This document shows, in pieces, positions 1 to 5,892 of a stretch of 8,760 bases of DNA (positions are counted from its first letter, which is position 1; every line of letters begins with the position of its first letter). Source of the stretch: Actinomycetes bacterium. GTDB lineage: Bacteria; Actinomycetota; Acidimicrobiia; Acidimicrobiales; Microtrichaceae. The translations under genes and the position numbers were made by a program. The notes beneath the pieces are model-generated. The model searched no databases. It saw only the letters and a list, made by a program, of their open reading frames with translations, and was not told the DNA's origin. The DNA is taken from positions 1-8,760 of the forward strand of contig JAEXGP010000156.1 in assembly GCA_023450775.1 (NCBI GenBank), written 5' to 3'.

Positions 1-1297
1 CGGCGCGCTCCACCACCTCGACCGGGTGGCCGCCGAGCGCGGCGACCCGGGCGGCTTCGAGACCCGCGACCCCGCCGCCCACGACCAGGACCGAGGTGCC
101 CGGCTGCGCCGCCGGCGACCGGACGACGGGCGACTCGGGCACCGGTGCGTCCTCGGTCTCGTGACCGGTCGCAGGGTCGACCACGCAGGTCACGATCGGG
201 TTCCGGTTGTCGCGCACCATGCACGTCTGGTTGCACAGCACGCACGGGCGGATCCGCTCCGGCTCGCCGTCGCGCAGGCGGCGCACCAGCTCGGCGTCGG
301 CCAGCTGCGCCCTGGTCATCTCGACCGCGTCCGCGACACCGTCCTCGAGCGCCCACTGCGCCTGGCCGACGTCGACGATCGAGCCCTGCGCGACCACGGC
401 CACGCGGTCGCCCGCCGCCGCCCGCACCGCGGCGCGAACCGCCCGGGTGAGGTCCAGGTTGAACCCGGGCGGCACGTGGCCGTCGGGCCGGGTCGCACCG
501 GCGGAGAAGATCGAGCCCTTCACGACCGTGAGCAGGTCGATCCGGCCCTCGCCGTCGGCCGCCGCGAACCCCGCCGCGAGCTCCTCGGCCATCTCGGGGG
601 TGATCCCCGCCCACGGTGCGAGCTCGTCGCAGGACAGCCGGAGCGCGACGACGGCGTCGGGGCCGACGGCGCCGCGCACGGCGCCCAGCACCTGGCGGGC
701 GAACAGGCCCTTGTCCGCACCCCACTCGTCGTCGCGCTGGTTGGTGAGACCCGACAGGAACTGGCGGACCAGCGAGAACTGCCCGGCGTTGACCTCCACG
801 CCGTCGCACCCGGAGTCCACGGCCAGGCGTGCGGCCTCGGCGAACCCGTCGACGACCTCGGCGATGTCGGCCGCCTCCATCCACTTGGGGACCTCGCGAG
901 TGTTGACCTCGGGCACCCGGCTCGGCGCCCACAGCTCGCGCTGGGACCAGTGGGACGTGCCCTGCCCGCCGCTGTGGCCGAGCGCCGCGAGCACGAGGGT
1001 GCCGTGCGGCCGGCAGGCGTCGACGACCTCGGCCCAGCCCGGGCCGCACTCCGACGCGAGCGGGGATCGCTCGAGCGGCCAGTCGGACGGGTGGACCGAC
1101 GCCTCCTCGACCACGATCGTGCCGGCGCCCCCTCGGGCCCGCCGCTCGTAGTAGGCGACGTGACGCTCCGAGATGGTGCGACCGCGGCCCAGGTTGGTCT
1201 CGTGCGGTCCGAACACCACGCGGTTCGGCGCGGTCCGGCTCCCGAGCGTCAGCGGATCGAGCAGGCCGACAGGAACAGGGCCATCGGGCGAGGACAT
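1..1297 (-). CDS. Mycofactocin-linked FadH/Old Yellow Enzyme oxidoreductase, N-terminal 432 residues (3' end off the window)
   Basis: Reading the minus strand from ATG at 1297 gives 432 codons without a stop, running off the left edge. Residues 10-340 match an FMN-binding OYE TIM barrel: an N-terminal GLLDPLTLGSRTAPNRVV strand, the segment DGVEVNAGQFSLVRQFLSG at 165-183 followed by TNQRDDEWG, and a C-terminal half-barrel ending near EMTRAQLAD. Cys352, 355, 359 and 371 form the C-x2-C-x3-C-x11-C 4Fe-4S motif of 2,4-dienoyl-CoA reductases. GGGVAGLEAAR at 407-417 starts a dinucleotide-binding domain. Full-length relatives are about 650 aa, so about a third is missing here because of the window edge. 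The EVNAGQ segment replaces the usual E-I-H-x-A-H-G active-site stretch of FadH, a variation I associate with the MFT OYE subfamily (probably type 2). The substrate is unknown; enoyl or dienone reduction is the family chemistry. It follows the methyltransferase by 58 nt, probably in the same operon. No other start lies in frame upstream, and the ribosome-binding site is weak. Confidence 0.88.
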   Translation of the reverse strand, partial: MSSPDGPVPVGLLDPLTLGSRTAPNRVVFGPHETNLGRGRTISERHVAYYERRARGGAGTIVVEEASVHPSDWPLERSPLASECGPGWAEVVDACRPHGTLVLAALGHSGGQGTSHWSQRELWAPSRVPEVNTREVPKWMEAADIAEVVDGFAEAARLAVDSGCDGVEVNAGQFSLVRQFLSGLTNQRDDEWGADKGLFARQVLGAVRGAVGPDAVVALRLSCDELAPWAGITPEMAEELAAGFAAADGEGRIDLLTVVKGSIFSAGATRPDGHVPPGFNLDLTRAVRAAVRAAAGDRVAVVAQGSIVDVGQAQWALEDGVADAVEMTRAQLADAELVRRLRDGEPERIRPCVLCNQTCMVRDNRNPIVTCVVDPATGHETEDAPVPESPVVRSPAAQPGTSVLVVGGGVAGLEAARVAALGGHPVEVVERA

Positions 1298-1310
1298 CGC
1301 TCGACATCGT

Positions 1311-1332
1311 GCCCCACCCGACGGGGCGGGGC
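1311..1332 (-). repeat. Intercistronic hairpin upstream of the OYE-family gene
   Basis: On the minus-strand transcript a 9-bp stem (GCCCCGCCC / GGGTGGGGC, one G-U wobble) closes a 4-nt loop. It sits in the 58-nt gap after the methyltransferase stop and ends 13 nt before the ATG of the oxidoreductase. No U-tract follows, so it is not a canonical terminator. It may act as an mRNA stability or attenuation element, or mask the weak ribosome-binding site. Function is inferred; the stem is read directly from the sequence. Confidence 0.4.
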
Positions 1333-1355
1333 CGAACCGGCCGCCTCGTCCGACG

Positions 1356-2012
1356 TCAGAGCTTGCGGGCCATCAGCAGGCCGTCGCCCACGTTGAGCAG
1401 AACGGTCTCCACCCGCTCGTCCGCGGCGACCGCGTCGTTGACCGCCTGGATCGCCCGGATGCTCTCGTCCTCCGACGGTGCGAGCACGGCACCGAAGTAG
1501 AGCGAGTTGTCGAACACGACCAGTCCGCCGGGTCGGAGGCGTTCGAGCACCAGCTCGTAGTAGGTGCCATAGCCGGTCTTGTCCGCGTCGATGAACGCCA
1601 GGTCGACCGGTCGGGGTGGCGTGAACGCGGCCAGCGTCTCGGCGGCCGGACCGATCACCACGTCGATCCGGTCGGCCACGCCGGCGCGCTCCCAGAACGG
1701 TCGACCGACCGACACGTACTCGTCGGAGATGTCGAAGCAGGTGAGGTGACCGTCCTCGCCCAGCCCCTCGGCGATGCACAGCGCGGACAGGCCGGTGAAG
1801 GTGCCGATCTCGATGGCCTCGCGGGCGCCGATCAGACGGGCCAGGAACGTGAGCAGCGGCCCCTGCTCGGGCGAGATCTGCATGATCGACCGGTCGCCCA
1901 TGGCCTCGTGGGTCCGCGCCACCAGGTCGCGGTGCACGTCGGTGCGTGGGAGCGAGTGGTCGAGCAGGTAGTCGACGAGCTCAGGGGTGACGGGGATGCC
2001 CTTGCCGGCCAT
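1356..2012 (-). CDS. Class I SAM-dependent O-methyltransferase, caffeoyl-CoA/catechol OMT-like
   Basis: This 218-aa protein has the size and motifs of the bacterial caffeoyl-CoA/catechol O-methyltransferase-like family. SAM motif I is AIEIGTFTG at 66-74, followed by an acidic strand end (CFDIS, 92-96). FIDADK at 140-145 and FDNSLYFGAV at 167-176 supply Asp142, Asp168 and Asn169, the usual divalent-metal ligands. The family methylates oxygen on phenolic or related acceptors in the cytosol; the acceptor here is unknown. The ATG at 2012 lies 6 nt after the mftC stop with no good Shine-Dalgarno, so translation is probably coupled to mftC. The place next to the maturase suggests it methylates mycofactocin, an intermediate, or a product of the partner enzymes. 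It does not look like MftM, the mycobacterial MFT sugar methyltransferase, though that comparison is from memory. Family assignment is firm; the MFT role is inference. Confidence 0.9.
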   Translation of the reverse strand: MAGKGIPVTPELVDYLLDHSLPRTDVHRDLVARTHEAMGDRSIMQISPEQGPLLTFLARLIGAREAIEIGTFTGLSALCIAEGLGEDGHLTCFDISDEYVSVGRPFWERAGVADRIDVVIGPAAETLAAFTPPRPVDLAFIDADKTGYGTYYELVLERLRPGGLVVFDNSLYFGAVLAPSEDESIRAIQAVNDAVAADERVETVLLNVGDGLLMARKL

Positions 2013-2018
2013 GTCGGG

Positions 2019-3197
2019 TCAGGCGTGCCGGCGGCGGGTCGGCTTCAGGGTCACCGGCGACGGCACGGGGACGCCCGGACGCGAGTGGTCGGACGACGGC
2101 GTGGGGATGGCGGCGCCGGCCCCGACCGCCGCGAGCAGCGGCTCGGCGTGGCCGTGCACGCACTCGGGGTCGGGATCGGTGAGCTCGAGCCCCACGAAGA
2201 ACTTTGACGCCATGCACCCGCCCTGGCACGCGTCGTAGCTGCCGCAGCTGGCGCACGCCCCGGGGCTCTCGGGTTCCCGCAGCGACGTGAACAGGTCCGA
2301 CTCGCGCCACACCTCGGTGAAGCCGCCGGCGTCACGGACGTTGCCGGCCAGGAACTCGTCGTGGATGACGAACGGGCAGGCGTAGACGTCGCCGACCGGG
2401 TCGATCAGGCACACCACGCGCCCGGCGCCGCAGAGGTTGAGCCCCGGCAGCGGGTCGCCCAGCGCGGACAGGTGGAAGAAGGAGTCGCCGGTCAGCACGT
2501 CGTCGCGGCCGAGCAGCCAGTGGTACAGGTCGCGCTGCTGGGCCTGGGTCGGGTGCAGCTCGTGCCAGGTGTCGGCGCCGCGGCCCGACGGCCGGAGGCG
2601 GGTCACCCGCAGCTGGGCTCCGTACGAGTCGGCCAGCGCCTTGAACTCGTCGAGCTGGTCCACGTTGTGGCGGGTGACGACGAGGCTGATCTTGAACGGG
2701 CCGAAGTCGGCGTCGGCCAGGTGGTCCATCGCCCGCCGGGCCGCAGCGAAGGAGCCCTCGCCGCGGACCAGGTCGTTGACCGTGGCGTCGGCGCCGTCGA
2801 TCGACAGCTGGACGTCCAGGTAGTCCATGGCCGCCAGCCGGCGAGCGGCCTGGGCGTCGATGAACGTGCCGTTGGTCGAGAACTTCACCCCGACCTGGTG
2901 GTCGACCGCGTACTGCACGATCGGGAAGAAGTCCGATCGGAGCATGGGCTCGCCGCCGCCGATGTTGACGTAGAAGACCTTGAGGCGCTGCAGCTCGTCG
3001 ATGACGGCGAAGCACTCCTCGGTGCTGAGCTCCCGGGGGTCTCGGCGGCCGGAGCTCGAGAGGCAGTGGACGCAGCTCAGGTTGCAGGCGTAGGTGAGCT
3101 CCCACGTGAGGCAGATGGGCGCGTCCAGCCCCTCCTTGAACTCCTCCACGAGCGAACGGGTGGCGGCCGGCGGCTGGACCGTCAGTTGGGGCGGCAC
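2019..3197 (-). CDS. mftC: Mycofactocin maturase MftC, radical SAM/SPASM protein
   Basis: This 392-aa radical SAM enzyme acts on the C-terminal Val-Tyr of MftA. Family knowledge: it oxidatively decarboxylates the tyrosine and then forms a C-C bond between the Val and the tyramine residue. The cluster-binding motif is CNLSCVHC (Cys38, 42, 45). The SAM-contacting GGGEP is at 80-84, and LSIDGADATVNDLVRG at 131-146 is typical of SPASM peptide maturases. The C-terminal SPASM region has Cys256, 263, 274, 315, 318, 324, 328 and 346, enough for two auxiliary Fe-S clusters. The length is that of MftC. The start is GTG at 3197, overlapping the end of mftB by 16 nt; GGAGGT four nucleotides upstream supports it, and no Met occurs before residue 124. 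It lies directly behind mftA and mftB. I am nearly certain of the identity because of the neighbours. Confidence 0.97.
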   Translation of the reverse strand: MPPQLTVQPPAATRSLVEEFKEGLDAPICLTWELTYACNLSCVHCLSSSGRRDPRELSTEECFAVIDELQRLKVFYVNIGGGEPMLRSDFFPIVQYAVDHQVGVKFSTNGTFIDAQAARRLAAMDYLDVQLSIDGADATVNDLVRGEGSFAAARRAMDHLADADFGPFKISLVVTRHNVDQLDEFKALADSYGAQLRVTRLRPSGRGADTWHELHPTQAQQRDLYHWLLGRDDVLTGDSFFHLSALGDPLPGLNLCGAGRVVCLIDPVGDVYACPFVIHDEFLAGNVRDAGGFTEVWRESDLFTSLREPESPGACASCGSYDACQGGCMASKFFVGLELTDPDPECVHGHAEPLLAAVGAGAAIPTPSSDHSRPGVPVPSPVTLKPTRRRHA

Positions 3198-3529
3198 AGG
3201 ACCTCCGGGGTCTCGGTCTCGGTCTCGGTCGACGACGTGATCATCCGCGAGGTGCGCAGGGTGTCGAGCGCGGCGACGAAGCTGCCCCAGCGAGCGGGCG
3301 CCACGTCGGCCTGCTCCAGCGCCTGGGCGACCGTGCGGGTGCCGTCGAGGGACTCGACCACGCGCACCAGGTCAGGGTGCTTCAGGAAGGACAGCTTGCG
3401 GGTGTCGAAGCTGTAGGCGAGCGCGCCGAACCGCTCGGGCCGGAGCGACACGCTGGGGTGCAGCTCGAGGACGTCGTCGAGCGCGACCGTCACGGGTGCG
3501 ATCAGCGGTGCGGTCAGTAGACGCCGCAC
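3182..3529 (-). CDS. mftB: Mycofactocin peptide chaperone MftB
   Basis: This small protein (115 aa) is of the RiPP recognition element (PqqD-like) type that binds the MftA leader and presents it to MftC. The recognisable core is LHPSVSLRPERFGALAYSFDTRKLSFLKHPD at about 23-53 (split here as LHPSVSLRPERFG then ALAYSFDTRKLSFLKHPD), the hallmark of MftB. A helical segment and SRMITSS follow near residue 94. The tail carries a short Thr/Glu run (TETETET) encoded by a hexanucleotide repeat. The start used is GTG at 3529, 16 nt inside mftA; an internal GTG at 3493 (residue 13) is the alternative and would give about 103 aa. A GAGGAGGT element lies 16 nt upstream of 3529, rather far, so coupling to mftA translation is likely. 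Identity is secure from motif and order; the exact start is not. Confidence 0.95.
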   Translation of the reverse strand: MRRLLTAPLIAPVTVALDDVLELHPSVSLRPERFGALAYSFDTRKLSFLKHPDLVRVVESLDGTRTVAQALEQADVAPARWGSFVAALDTLRTSRMITSSTETETETPEVLCRPN

Positions 3530-3660
3530 ATGCCGTCGATCGAGACCTCCTCGACCAGCAGCTCGTCGGCGACCAGCGCGGCCTCACCGGCCGGCGCGTC
3601 CTCGACGACGGGGAGCTCGGTCTCGGCGGTGGGCTCGGTGGTGACGGTGGCGGTGTCCAT
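3514..3660 (-). CDS. mftA: Mycofactocin precursor peptide MftA
   Basis: This gene encodes the 48-residue ribosomal precursor of the redox cofactor mycofactocin. The C-terminus LVEEVSIDGMCGVY matches the near-invariant MftA end. Val47-Tyr48 is the pair that MftC converts and that, after cleavage by MftE, becomes the cofactor core. The leader is acidic (Asp/Glu-rich, including ELPVVEDAPAGEA), as expected for binding to MftB. The ATG at 3660 is chosen because AGGAG lies 10 nt upstream and because the leader length then fits the family. A longer open frame starting at 3819 would run through the promoter region and the start of the divergent dehydrogenase, so it is rejected. It is the first gene of the leftward operon, with a candidate promoter about 35-60 bp upstream. 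Confidence 0.97.
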   Translation of the reverse strand: MDTATVTTEPTAETELPVVEDAPAGEAALVADELLVEEVSIDGMCGVY

Positions 3661-3693
3661 GGACGGGGCGCTCCTCGCTCGACGGTTGGTGCG

Positions 3694-3722
3694 ATGGTAG
3701 ACGCCCCTGATCGGGTGTAGAA
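3694..3722 (-). promoter_or_regulatory. Candidate mftA promoter with a dyad in its spacer
   Basis: On the minus strand TTCTAC (3717-3722) and TACCAT (3694-3699) are separated by 17 nt. They would put transcription start near 3687, giving a leader of about 26 nt. The -10 fits TANNNT; the -35 is a poor match to consensus. The spacer contains the inverted repeat ACGCCC-CTGATC-GGGTGT (plus strand, 3701-3718; one mismatch), and GTAGA occurs as a direct repeat at both ends. This is where a TetR-type repressor such as MftR could bind. Assignment is by position and weak consensus only. Confidence 0.4.
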
Positions 3723-3731
3723 CTCGCCCAG

Positions 3732-3752
3732 GTTGGCGGAACGCCCGCCAGC
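3732..3752. repeat. Inverted repeat in the mftA/dehydrogenase divergent region
   Basis: GTTGGCGG and CCGCCAGC flank the 5-nt centre AACGC. The inner 6 bp are perfect and the outer two contain one T-G wobble. It lies upstream of the candidate mftA -35 and 53 bp before the dehydrogenase ATG. It could be an operator or part of the dehydrogenase promoter. I see no clear sigma-70 elements for the plus-strand gene. Confidence 0.4.
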
Positions 3753-3764
3753 GCTGACTGACAC

Positions 3765-3792
3765 GTTCGCGGGCGCTGCGCCCACGGCGAAC
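3765..3792 (+). promoter_or_regulatory. Nested hairpin/dyad just upstream of the dehydrogenase
   Basis: GTTCGC (3765-3770) pairs with GCGAAC (3787-3792). Inside it GGGCG (3771-3775) pairs with CGCCC (3779-3783) around a CTG loop, leaving a 3-nt ACG bulge. The structure ends 13 nt before the ATG and directly abuts the ribosome-binding site AGGGGGA. It could be a protein operator (6-bp half-sites) or, if transcribed, a 5'-leader hairpin controlling translation or mRNA stability. Pairing is seen directly; the role is inferred. Confidence 0.45.
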
Positions 3793-3805
3793 CAGGGGGA
3801 CCAGC

Positions 3806-4933
3806 ATGCCGACGACCACCCGCGCCGCCGTCCTGTGGGGACATCACGAGGACTGGAAGATCGAGGAGATGACCCTCGACGACCCGGGTCCCGGCGAGGT
3901 GGTCGTGAAGACCGCGTACGCCGGGATGTGCCACTCCGACGAGCACGTCGTCCAGGGCGACATGCTCGTCCCGCACTTCCCGTTCGTGGGCGGCCACGAG
4001 GGCTCGGGCGTGGTCGAGGCCGTCGGCCCCGGCGTCAACACGGTGGCGCCGGGCGACCACGTGGCCATGTCGTTCGTGCCCAGCTGCGGCCGCTGCAAGT
4101 GGTGCTCCACCGGCCGGCAGTACATCTGCGACCTGGGCGCCAAGCTCTTCGACCTGCAGATGATCACCCGTGAGCCGGGCGACGTCTCGCACACGATCGG
4201 CGACACCGAGGCCGCCCGCTTCGCCCAGGTCGGCACGTTCTCCGAGCACCTGCTCGTGAGCCAGGACTCGCTGGTCAAGGTCGAGTCCGACCTGCCGCTC
4301 GACGTGGCCGCCCTCGTCTCGTGCGGCGTCGCCACCGGGTGGGGTTCCGCCGTGCACCGCGCGGACGTCCAGCCCGGCGACAACGTGGCCGTCATCGGCG
4401 TCGGCGGCGTGGGCATCAACGCCGTGCAGGGTGCGCGCATGGCCGGCGCCAAGCGCGTCATCGCCATCGACCCCGTGGAGTTCAAGCGTGAGAAGGCCAT
4501 GGAGATGGGCGCCACCCACACCTACTCCTCCATCGAGGAGGCGCTGCTCGCCGTGCCCGACCTGACCTGGGGCGACATGTGCGACGCGGTGATCCTGGTC
4601 CCCGGCGTGGTCACCGGCGACATGATCGACCCGGCGCTCAACCTCACGTCCAAGGGCGGCACCCTCGTGGTCACCGCCATCGGCAACATGCTGCAGACCG
4701 ACACCGCCCTGAACCTGTTCATGCTCTCGATGATGAACAAGGAGGTGAAGGGCACCATCTTCGGTTCCGGCAACCCCCGCGCCGACATCCCGGCGCTGCT
4801 GTCGATGTACCGGGAGGGCGACCTGAAGCTCGACGAGCTGATCACCAACCGGTACCGCCTGGAGGACGTCAACCAGGGCTACCAGGACATGCGGGACGGC
4901 AAGAACATCCGCGGGGTCATCGACTTCACGTGA
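3806..4933 (+). CDS. NDMA-dependent (mycofactocin-associated) zinc alcohol dehydrogenase
   Basis: This 375-aa medium-chain dehydrogenase oxidises an alcohol to an aldehyde with tightly bound NAD. In this subfamily reoxidation depends on mycofactocin in vivo, or on the artificial acceptor N,N-dimethyl-4-nitrosoaniline in vitro. Catalytic zinc ligands are Cys42 (GMCHSDE), His64/Glu65 (GGHEGSG) and Cys173 (VSCGVATGWG). The structural zinc is held by Cys94, 97, 100 and 108. The Rossmann motif is GVGGVG at 198-203. The stretch around 112-142 (KLFDLQMITREPGD onwards) and the pairing with mftABC place it in the NDMA-dependent group rather than ordinary NAD-linked enzymes. ATG at 3806 is preceded by AGGGGGACCAGC. 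It diverges from mftA across 145 bp, and its TGA overlaps the GTG of the ATPase gene, so the three plus-strand genes form an operon. The substrate cannot be read from the sequence. Confidence 0.93.
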   Translation: MPTTTRAAVLWGHHEDWKIEEMTLDDPGPGEVVVKTAYAGMCHSDEHVVQGDMLVPHFPFVGGHEGSGVVEAVGPGVNTVAPGDHVAMSFVPSCGRCKWCSTGRQYICDLGAKLFDLQMITREPGDVSHTIGDTEAARFAQVGTFSEHLLVSQDSLVKVESDLPLDVAALVSCGVATGWGSAVHRADVQPGDNVAVIGVGGVGINAVQGARMAGAKRVIAIDPVEFKREKAMEMGATHTYSSIEEALLAVPDLTWGDMCDAVILVPGVVTGDMIDPALNLTSKGGTLVVTAIGNMLQTDTALNLFMLSMMNKEVKGTIFGSGNPRADIPALLSMYREGDLKLDELITNRYRLEDVNQGYQDMRDGKNIRGVIDFT

Positions 4934-5892
4934 CCGACGATCGTCCCGAGCCCACGACGGGCCCCGAACTGCTGCGCCGCCTCACGACCCGGGTCGTGGG
5001 GCGGCGTCGCGAGCTGGAGGCGGTCGTCGCCGCGCTCGCGGCCGACCGGCACCTCCTGCTGGAGGGTCCGCCCGGCACCGGCAAGTCGACCGTGCTGCGC
5101 GCGGTGGCCGAGGAGTCCGGCCGGGGCTTCGAGTTCGTCGAGGGCAACGCCGAGCTCACGCCGGCCCGCCTGGTCGGCACGTTCGACCCGGCCGCCGTGC
5201 TGAGCGAGGGCTACTCCCCCGACGTCTTCGTCGACGGCCCGCTGGTCTCGGCGCTGCGCGACGGCGCCCTGCTCTACGTCGAGGAGATCAACCGGATCCC
5301 CGAGGAGACGCTGAACGTGCTCATCACCGTGATGAGCGAGGGGGAGCTGCACGTGCCGCGGCTCGGCCACGTCGTCGCAGCGCCGGGCTTCCGCCTGGTG
5401 GCGGCCATGAACCCGTTCGACGCCGTGGGCACCGCACGCATCGCCTCGGCCGTCTACGACCGGGTCTGCCGGTTGGCGATGGACTACCAGGACGCCGGCG
5501 AGGAGGCGCTGATCGTGTCGGCGGCCGCGCCCGCGGCGGCCACGGCGTTCGGCGCCGGCGGCGTGCTCAGTGCGGTGTCCATGGTGCGCGACAGCCGGGA
5601 GCACCCCGAGCTGCGGACGGGCTCGTCGGTGCGGGGAGCGATCGACTTCGTGCTCGTGGCGGGCGAGCTGGCAGCGCTGCGCGACCGCGAGGTCCTGGAC
5701 CCCGGGGTCACGCTCGACGCCGCCCTGCTGGCGCTGTCGGGTCGGGTCCGACTGCGCGAGGGCGGTTCCCGCACGGCGGAGGAGGTCGTGACCGAGCTGT
5801 GGTCGCGCTGGTTCGCGCCGGACGAGGCGGACCAGGGCTCGGGCGACGGCGACGCGTCCGACGGCGGCGCGCGGGATCCGGGAAAAGCCTGA
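4930..5892 (+). CDS. MoxR-family AAA+ ATPase
   Basis: This 320-aa ATPase is of the MoxR type, a group that works with VWA-domain partners in maturation and metal or cofactor insertion. Walker A is GPPGTGKS at 46-53. Walker B is LLYVEEINR at 114-122, followed by IPEETLNVLITVMSEGE. Sensor 1 is AAMNP at 158-162, and VYDRV at 175-179 holds the likely arginine finger. The C-terminal lid runs to about residue 295, then a short acidic Gly/Asp tail. GTG at 4930 shares four bases (GTGA) with the dehydrogenase stop, a classic coupled junction; a longer frame starting at 4579 lies wholly inside the dehydrogenase and is discarded. Family knowledge (MoxR/CoxD with VWA/CoxE) together with this coupling suggests it remodels or loads the upstream dehydrogenase. 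That partner is an inference. Confidence 0.92.
   Translation: MTDDRPEPTTGPELLRRLTTRVVGRRRELEAVVAALAADRHLLLEGPPGTGKSTVLRAVAEESGRGFEFVEGNAELTPARLVGTFDPAAVLSEGYSPDVFVDGPLVSALRDGALLYVEEINRIPEETLNVLITVMSEGELHVPRLGHVVAAPGFRLVAAMNPFDAVGTARIASAVYDRVCRLAMDYQDAGEEALIVSAAAPAAATAFGAGGVLSAVSMVRDSREHPELRTGSSVRGAIDFVLVAGELAALRDREVLDPGVTLDAALLALSGRVRLREGGSRTAEEVVTELWSRWFAPDEADQGSGDGDASDGGARDPGKA

Noticed and set aside
26..1396. Large plus-strand open frame opposite the OYE gene, and similar frames opposite the methyltransferase and mftC (1173-2207, 2361-3416)
   Set aside because: These are antisense shadows caused by high GC at third positions. Translations are Arg/Gly/Val/His-rich without motifs, and the minus-strand proteins are clearly real.
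3661..3819. Longer mftA starting at 3819 (101 aa)
   Set aside because: It would run through the divergent control region and over the dehydrogenase start. The internal ATG at 3660 has a good Shine-Dalgarno and gives the family's normal length.
3584..4519. Minus-strand open frame (311 aa) opposite the dehydrogenase
   Set aside because: Composition is His/Ala/Gly/Asp-rich with no domain, and it spans mftA, the control region and the dehydrogenase in the wrong frame.
4579..4929. Upstream extension of the MoxR ATPase
   Set aside because: It lies wholly within the dehydrogenase gene in another frame and encodes low-complexity Arg/Pro/His-rich sequence with no family resemblance.
4879..5604. Minus-strand open frame opposite the MoxR ATPase
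   Set aside because: It is an antisense shadow of a gene with intact Walker A and B motifs, with no motif of its own.
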